Shown here: in pieces, positions 58,017 to 64,000 of the stretch
Layout: each line of letters begins with the position of its first letter
How positions within the stretch are numbered: the stretch's first letter is position 1
From: Pampus argenteus
Taxonomy: Eukaryota; Chordata; Actinopteri; Scombriformes; Stromateidae
Direction: 5' to 3'
Assembly: GCA_036937835.1 (NCBI GenBank)
Contig: CM072876.1
Coordinates: 982,501-1,046,500 of the forward strand
DNA length: 64,000 nucleotides
Position numbers and translations under genes: made by a program
Notes under the pieces: generated by a model
The model's input: the letters and a program-made list of their open reading frames with translations, nothing else
Told to the model about the DNA's origin: nothing
Databases searched by the model: none

Positions 58017-58620
58017 AATGAATGGGAGGAATATGTCACATAGTGATCTTTCTCCTCTTAACAAGCCAATTTATCAGGTGGCTCCTAGGTCCTTGGGGAA
58101 CGTGGGTCTTTTCATTACTCAGCCTCTCCCTCTCTACTCTTCCCTCTTTATCTGCCAATTCAAAGAAAACCTTCAACAGAAAAACAAAACAAGTAAAAAA
58201 AAAAAAAAAACCTTTCCTTATCATGAAGGAAAAAGGAGTAAATGACAAGAAAGGCAAAGCTTTTCTTTACAGCCTGGACAATGAAAAGAGGCTGAAGATG
58301 ATTCTTCTTAATTAAGGAGCGGGAAGATATAGCTAACGAGACGGTTCTAATTAAGAGCATCCCTCGAGGTGATGAGGTGATGCTGAGAGGCGAGAGCTGG
58401 GAGGGACACAAAACAAAAACGTTTTTCAGTTTAGCATCCAAAACCACAGAAAGGAGCAAAGCTGAAATGTGAGAAATGTTCATCAAACGCTTTGCTTTTG
58501 CCTTGCATAATTACCAGTTTTGTGCCATTTGAATGGTCTGGATGACTTCTTAGCGCCAGACTCCTGGGTGATGGAATATATTTCCCCAACAAGTGTTGAG
58601 CCCGTTCCTTCACCCGCCGA
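58017..58620. promoter_or_regulatory. Candidate conserved noncoding block
   Basis: Largely non-repetitive sequence with balanced composition, unlike its CA-rich and AT-rich neighbours, apart from one A-run near 58,196-58,210. It includes TTGCATAATTA (58,503-58,513), close to POU-homeodomain sites, and TTCTAATTAAGAGCATCCC. Conservation is inferred from its texture only. Confidence 0.3.
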
Positions 58621-59662
58621 GCCTCACAGGCTGACACCTGGTAACAAGAATGTAGCTGCTGCCCCTTCTCCCTTTATCCTTGAGACCCATTCAGCTAATC
58701 AACGGCAGGTTAGATAGAAAGGTATGAAAGAAAGACAGACAGAGGCAGGATGAGTGGATGTAGAGCAGCATGGATAATTAAAATTATATGTACTGTAATC
58801 AGAAATACACAAAAAGAGCACCTAATTATCCCGTGTGGTTCATGTATTAAAAGCGGATTGTTTTCCTGCTGTAACCAATTATACTGTAACTATGTCAATG
58901 TCACTTAATGATAATAATAAGCTTGAAAAACAAAGAAACAAAAGGAAATAAACTAAAAGAGTAAAATATAAAAAAAATCAAAACATAAATAAATTAAAAA
59001 TAAAACATTACATTTGAATAAAGAGTCTGACTGTATGATATATATCTGATGCTGTCAGACTGAAAATGCAGCAAAGTCAGACAACTTTATCAAGAAAAAA
59101 GCACTAATGAAATGTCCCACCGGTCAGTGAATGTGTCATTTTAAGACGTGTTCTGATTGGTTTGTTTGTAGACGTTGCAGCAGGTATATTTATGAGGTCT
59201 TCTGATTTTCTGACAGTGTGTTTGGTCGCTAAAGTTCCCGTTGTGTTGTCGGTGGACGTGTTTTAGATTTGACTGTTTCTCTCCTTGTTGTCATGCAGCC
59301 TAAAATCACACAATGTAAAGACAAAACAAAACTCTTAAAAGCAATCACAACACGTCAATGCAGAATTCATAACCTTGGACTCACTGCACTAATTATCTGA
59401 GCCAAGCTGTTCATGGAGCTCGCTTTAATAAAAGCTTTCATTCTGCTTTAAGTATGTGAGGACAACAGCTGTATGTATTGACACGCCGTGAGTCAACTAT
59501 CACTCCCACAATTCCCTGTAAACCTTCACATGACCTCTGCCTCTCACACACACTTGAATGCACACAAACAACTCTCCTCCATCCTTCACTTCCTTGTTCC
59601 TCCCATGTTCCTCTGTTGCCCTACTAAGGTTTCAGCTGTGCGTTTAACTTAGTGCCTGTCAT

Positions 59663-59663
<1 letters not shown>

Positions 59664-59715
<52 letters not shown>
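59664..59715 (+). repeat. (CA)n microsatellite
   Basis: Uninterrupted CA run of 52 bases. Confidence 0.95.
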
Positions 59716-59718
<3 letters not shown>

Positions 59719-59951
59719 GGCCAGGTTTCAGGGCCATTTCTAACTTGGGTACACGAGATGAGGGGAGCCACATGACTCGTGATTCATGAGGACGCTCATA
59801 GAGCTGTCACACTGGAGGCAGGTGTCTCACACACACACACACAAATACACACACACAAATAGAGAAAGAGGGAGTCTGACCTCATCTCAAAGCACTGCAA
59901 GATGGTGGTCGGATGGCAGAAGAGTCTTGTTGCTAGTCACAGGACCTAAGC

Positions 59952-59953
<2 letters not shown>

Positions 59954-59996
<43 letters not shown>
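59954..59996 (+). repeat. (CA)n microsatellite
   Basis: CA run of about 43 bases; shorter CA tracts lie at about 59,828-59,860. Confidence 0.95.
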
Positions 59997-59997
<1 letters not shown>

Positions 59998-62099
59998 GGT
60001 CTTTTCTAAATAGCGAATTGAAACCTGATCAAGTTGCTGAAGCTACATATCAAATGTAAAGTTACGGCTCCTCTGTGTTTGCTCTGATGCTGATTAAGTT
60101 AACCTGCATCAGAGGCATGAAAACATTCATGGAAACCACATTACACTAAGCACCAACAATAGAAATAGCATTAAACAAATTAAAATAAGATACACTGTAG
60201 TACCTAATTGTTGCCGCTGCAGCAACGACATGCGGGAGATCACGTCTCGGTGTTTAGTTAAAGGGATTATGTGGTTGAGGAGATTATTTATAAGATGTAG
60301 GTCTTGATGAGCTGGAGGTGGGGTTACATAAACCAACCAGGCTGTTGGTAATAATAGAAGGAGCAGTGGAGACACTGCAGCCCCCAGTTTGGCCCCCAAG
60401 GAATAGAAAGTGTGTAATATTTCTAATTTATTATTTGATTCTACTTTAATTCATGATACTTTCTCTTTATTTAGTTATATTGCGTTTATGTAGGATGTGT
60501 CAACTTAACTTACTTAACTTAACCCGGTTTAACCTAACTCAACTTAAAGTCATTTTAACTGAGATTAATTTAACTCATCTTAACTGAACTTTTAGGTTCC
60601 CTTATAAACCTTTATTTAAATATTAAATAATAAAACTAGTCTGTAGTATAGAGCAATATTGACCAAAGTAAAATAAGACGTATCCATGACGATGTAGTCA
60701 TATAAATCTTCTTAGTTATCAGTAATTATTATTGAATGTGTGTTAAGTTTGGGTATGTGCAGATATTCCCACTGAATCACAACAGACCTTCAGTGTCTCG
60801 TATTCTCATGCAGAAATGAGGTGTGACGAGCTGTGAATTCCTCGTCTTGCTACAAGAGCAGAATTCCTCGTTTACAGACTGCGCTGTTCACTTTTTATTG
60901 AGACACCGACGGAGGATTTGTGTCAGGAATCTTTGTCACGCAGGACACAATCCGGCGAATGTGGCACAGTTTTAACACCGGTAACCTCATACAGGAGCTC
61001 GTGCTAAGGTTTCTGCTCTCAGCGTCCAGCCGTCTCCACGCTCCTCCACATTCTGCTACGTACAGTTTACACCAACTGCTGTTAAGTCAATGCTAAGCCA
61101 TTATCATGTCACTCATACAGACTGTGGACTGTGTGAAGAGGAATGAGAGCGAGACACCAGCAAGCTTACAAATCACAACTAATGACAGTCGATGGGCAGG
61201 AATTCATCACCTTGTGCTTCATTTAAATACTAAACATGTGACCCTGCTTCACATTCACTTCATACAGCCGAAGTTTTAACAAAAAACTTATTAATATAGC
61301 ACAATATCTTCATAGCTTCAGGTGGTTTTTATAGTCTGTACAGCAACACAACAGCTTTTCATATAAAGAAAAACTACCTAAAAGCTTCTTTAATAAGGGA
61401 AGAGATCTCAGGAGGAGCAACAGAGGAAGGATCCATCTGCAAGACGTGGAATAAACCGGATGACAAGATTATACAGATAATTACCTGCTTTTTAATTTGC
61501 ATTTCCAAACTGAATAAACAATATTTGATTGATTGATTGATATATACTGTATATATGGTGCATGTATATTTGAATCCTTTTTCTTTGTCCCAGGATCTTT
61601 TTATTCTATTATTATTATTATTATTCAAGTATCTGATTATTAATCTGACCTCCTTTATTCTCATTTATTGAATCTCTCTTATGTTGTGTTTCCAATTAGA
61701 TATTGTATTTCTTTGCCTGAGCGTAAGTCTACAGTATGTACGTTTATATAAATAAAATAAATTAATTAAAATAATGAAAAATTAGCTTATTTGTTTTAAA
61801 ACATGTTAATATTTGGGGTCAAAGTGCTTTATTAATGGTTTGATATGACTCTGAAAATGTATACATATTTTAAATAAAGGTCTGACAGCATCTTTGTGTT
61901 TTTCATCCTCATAAATCTTCATGTTAGTATCTGACAGTTCTCCCAGTGTGAATCAATTATTGAAATATTCTTCCAGTTTTTCTTGTTTACATGTGTCTTC
62001 TCATTAAGATGATGGAAAATGAAATATCCCTAATTTTGTGACATTTTACTTAAATTGATGTTGGATAGAAACTGTGATGTGATAGCAGTGAAAGCCGGT

Positions 62100-62400
62100 G
62101 AGAGCTGGTCCGTCTAAGCAGGAAGATTCCCAGGATTCCCTGCAGCATAGCAGCCGTGCTTCGCAGCGCTTCTGCAGCTTGTTAAGAGGGGATGCCAGGC
62201 ATGGTTCTGCCCGTGTATATTTTCATTTAGTCTGAATACTTGGCACACTGGGGCGGTAAACGGAGAGGCAAGGTGGGCATAGACGGCATAGTTACTTTGC
62301 ACTTGTATGTGATGAAAGAAAACATTCATTAACAGATCTAATTTACATTGCTCTGGGAGGCAGCGCGGCTCTAAGGATCGAGCTAAGGGTCTGTGATTAA
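62100..62400. promoter_or_regulatory. Candidate conserved noncoding block
   Basis: Non-repetitive block with words such as ATTTTCATTTAGTCTGAATA, CTTGGCACACTGGGGC (NFI-like half site) and CATTAACAGATCTAATTTAC. It lies directly before the CA/CATGCA repeat. No coding frame survives on either strand except a repeat-driven one. Status as a CNE is inferred. Confidence 0.3.
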
Positions 62401-62405
62401 CACCA

Positions 62406-62510
62406 GCACACACACACACACATGCACATGCACATGCACATGCACACACACACACACACACACACATGCACATGCACATGCACATGCACACACACACACA
62501 CACACACACA
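62406..62510 (+). repeat. Higher-order (CA)n / (CATGCA)4 repeat
   Basis: CA runs alternate with two blocks of four CATGCA-type units (62,421-62,445 and 62,465-62,489), giving a super-period of about 44 bases. The tract is almost purely alternating purine-pyrimidine. Confidence 0.95.
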
Positions 62511-62889
62511 TATACAGTAGTTTGAAACAATAAATGAACATTCAATGCTGAAGCACAGTGAGATAAGAATACTACTGATACTTTAACAACATTATACATT
62601 TGTACAGCGTGTACTAATATGTACCCATATATTTTATAACATGGGTACAGGTATTATATATGTCTGTGTGACTTACAACAATATGTCATGTTGTATTTAT
62701 GCTTTTATATTTATATTTATTACAGCCACAGAGAATTTGTAATTTACATGAATACTATCCGTTTGTGTACTGCAGGGCAGCCTTGCTGTGCACATGTTGT
62801 GTTTGTGTTGTGTGTCCATTCCTGCATTGTCCCCTGTTTCTACTGACTGTATGTACACTTGTGTGTGTGTGTTTGTCCGCTGAGCACTT

Positions 62890-63090
62890 CTTTTCCAAGT
62901 ATGGTCACTATGAAGCAGGGCTGTCGCTTAGGGGCCTTTGGTGGAAATTAATGAGCGACAGCCAAGGGCAAAAAAGAGGAGACAGCTGGACCTGTCAGCA
63001 CCCCGAACAGGAGCAGCAGCACCCTGGGGCCCACCGAGGAGGCGAGGGCGCAAGGGAGGAGTGAGGATCCTCAGCATGACGTAATAATGG
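62890..63090. promoter_or_regulatory. Candidate conserved noncoding block with inverted repeat
   Basis: Non-repetitive GC-balanced block. GCTGTCGCT at about 62,921-62,929 pairs with AGCGACAGC at about 62,954-62,962 around a loop containing GGGCCTTTGGTGGAAATTAA, a possible homeodomain-type core (AATTAATG). No splice-flanked exon fits. CNE status is inferred. Confidence 0.3.
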
Positions 63091-64000
63091 GAAGTTTACT
63101 GAGGAGGTAAGTGGTAAAAATCAATAAAACATTATTTTTATCCTCACGCAGACATAATGACATGCAATATAAAGACCAAATAGTGCATGTTTAAGTACTT
63201 TATTATATAAAAGGAGCAGGAGTCAGTGGATGAAACACATTACGATATGTTTGTGTGTGAAGCGTAGCTATGTTGATGATGGTGTTGTTTATTATCACGC
63301 TTTTTTTTAAAACTTTTGTGGTGATATAAATTGATAAACATCATATGTGTAATTCATGGCACAATTCAAACGGGATCCAGAAGTGATTTTCCTCTCGTCA
63401 TTCATACATGTTGTTTCTGAAATAAGGTCGTTTGACGTGTGACCGAAGAAGCTTTGGATCAAACCTCAAACTTCTAATCTCTGTTTAAATCTTGTGTAAC
63501 AAACCCTGGAAGCTGCGTTTTAACAGTTTGCTGCTTTCTCCTTATATTTGGCACAATGTACATGATATGATTGTCACATAGCATTTTGTTGAACAAGTAT
63601 TAAGCTGCTATTATGTCATATTAAGGTTTAGGCAACAGACCAATTTAAAGGAGAATAACTATATGATGTTGAAATCAATATATTCATTTGTCAATACAGT
63701 ATTTTATCCATTAGCTGGTATTTGAAGCTATGCTGCATGCTATACTTGAATTGGCCTTTATGCAGCCGTGTGCAATCATCTAAAACTCACGTCTTTTCAC
63801 ATGAATGTCCTCACAGCCTTGTGTCAGAGAGTTTTCTTTTTCATGGGCTGGTAATGGTTTCTATGAAGGCATTCACACAGAGAAGCTGTTTTCCTCCTTA
63901 TGGCGCAGTAAGTGTTTTCAAAGTTTTGTTGAGCGTTAACAGCACTGAGTTGTAAAGACATAAAGAGGAGAGTGAGGAGCGAATGTGAGCGCTAAAAGGA

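Larger units (their letters stand above)
52055..64000. other. Gene-poor flank
   Basis: No coding exon is recognisable on either strand in almost 12 kb; the open frames are short or lie across CA repeats. It contains microsatellites, two CTCF-like motifs and several non-repetitive, compositionally balanced blocks that look like conserved noncoding elements (listed separately). Elsewhere I see only AT-rich sequence. Confidence 0.6.

Noticed and set aside
60127..60399. Minus-strand frame with two hydrophobic segments, like a small secreted or membrane protein
   Set aside because: It begins at TTG, not ATG, with no acceptor that would supply a start. The sequence looks like an old repeat or noncoding DNA.
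62114..62599. 161-codon minus-strand frame
   Set aside because: Its middle is the CA/CATGCA repeat translated as Cys-Val and similar; there is no domain and no plausible splice structure.

Overview
The window is teleost-fish nuclear DNA. It shows short compact exons in AT-rich introns, abundant (CA)n microsatellites, fish-type non-LTR and MITE repeats, a tRNA-derived SINE relic, and three vertebrate genes whose spliced exons I could assemble in frame. I recognised proteins by reading translations against what I know of the families; no search was run.

Layout: 1-7,495 is intron of afadin, with a possible internal promoter and short first exon near 1.5 kb. 7,496-23,738 (+) holds the 15 C-terminal exons of afadin (afdn), from mid-PDZ to stop, followed by a ~1.6 kb 3'UTR. 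25.8-26.3 kb holds a SINE relic and an intact tRNA-Leu(CAG). 26,976-33,337 (-) is a tudor-domain gene that I identify as tdrd15, with eight tudor repeats in one giant exon. I propose two further small exons encoding an acidic tail. 33.4-36.4 kb is the spacer between the head-to-head tdrd15 and rfx6 genes; it contains two MITE copies, a 44-bp perfect palindrome and two candidate micro-ORFs. 36,459-45,494 (+) is the whole coding region of rfx6 in 20 exons, with a 10-bp minisatellite in intron 16. 48.6-52.05 kb is a near-complete LINE with an intact 970-residue endonuclease/reverse-transcriptase ORF. 52-64 kb is a gene-poor stretch with microsatellites, CTCF-like motifs and several blocks that look like conserved noncoding elements.

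The three genes do not form a pathway. Afadin links nectins to actin at adherens junctions. TDRD15-type proteins belong to the germ-granule/piRNA tudor family. RFX6 is the winged-helix regulator of pancreatic islet and gut endocrine development. The gene-poor flank beside rfx6 would fit a regulatory landscape for a developmental gene, but that is inference.

Exon boundaries are GT/AG sites chosen to keep the frame. Summed coding lengths are multiples of three: 2,868 nt for the afdn part, 5,709 nt for tdrd15 and 2,883 nt for rfx6. I found nothing that clearly amounts to a new biological system. The most interesting leads are the spliced acidic tail of tdrd15, the microsatellite-embedded acceptor of the last afadin exon, the candidate micro-ORFs near tdrd15/rfx6 and the intact LINE with a duplicated 3' end.
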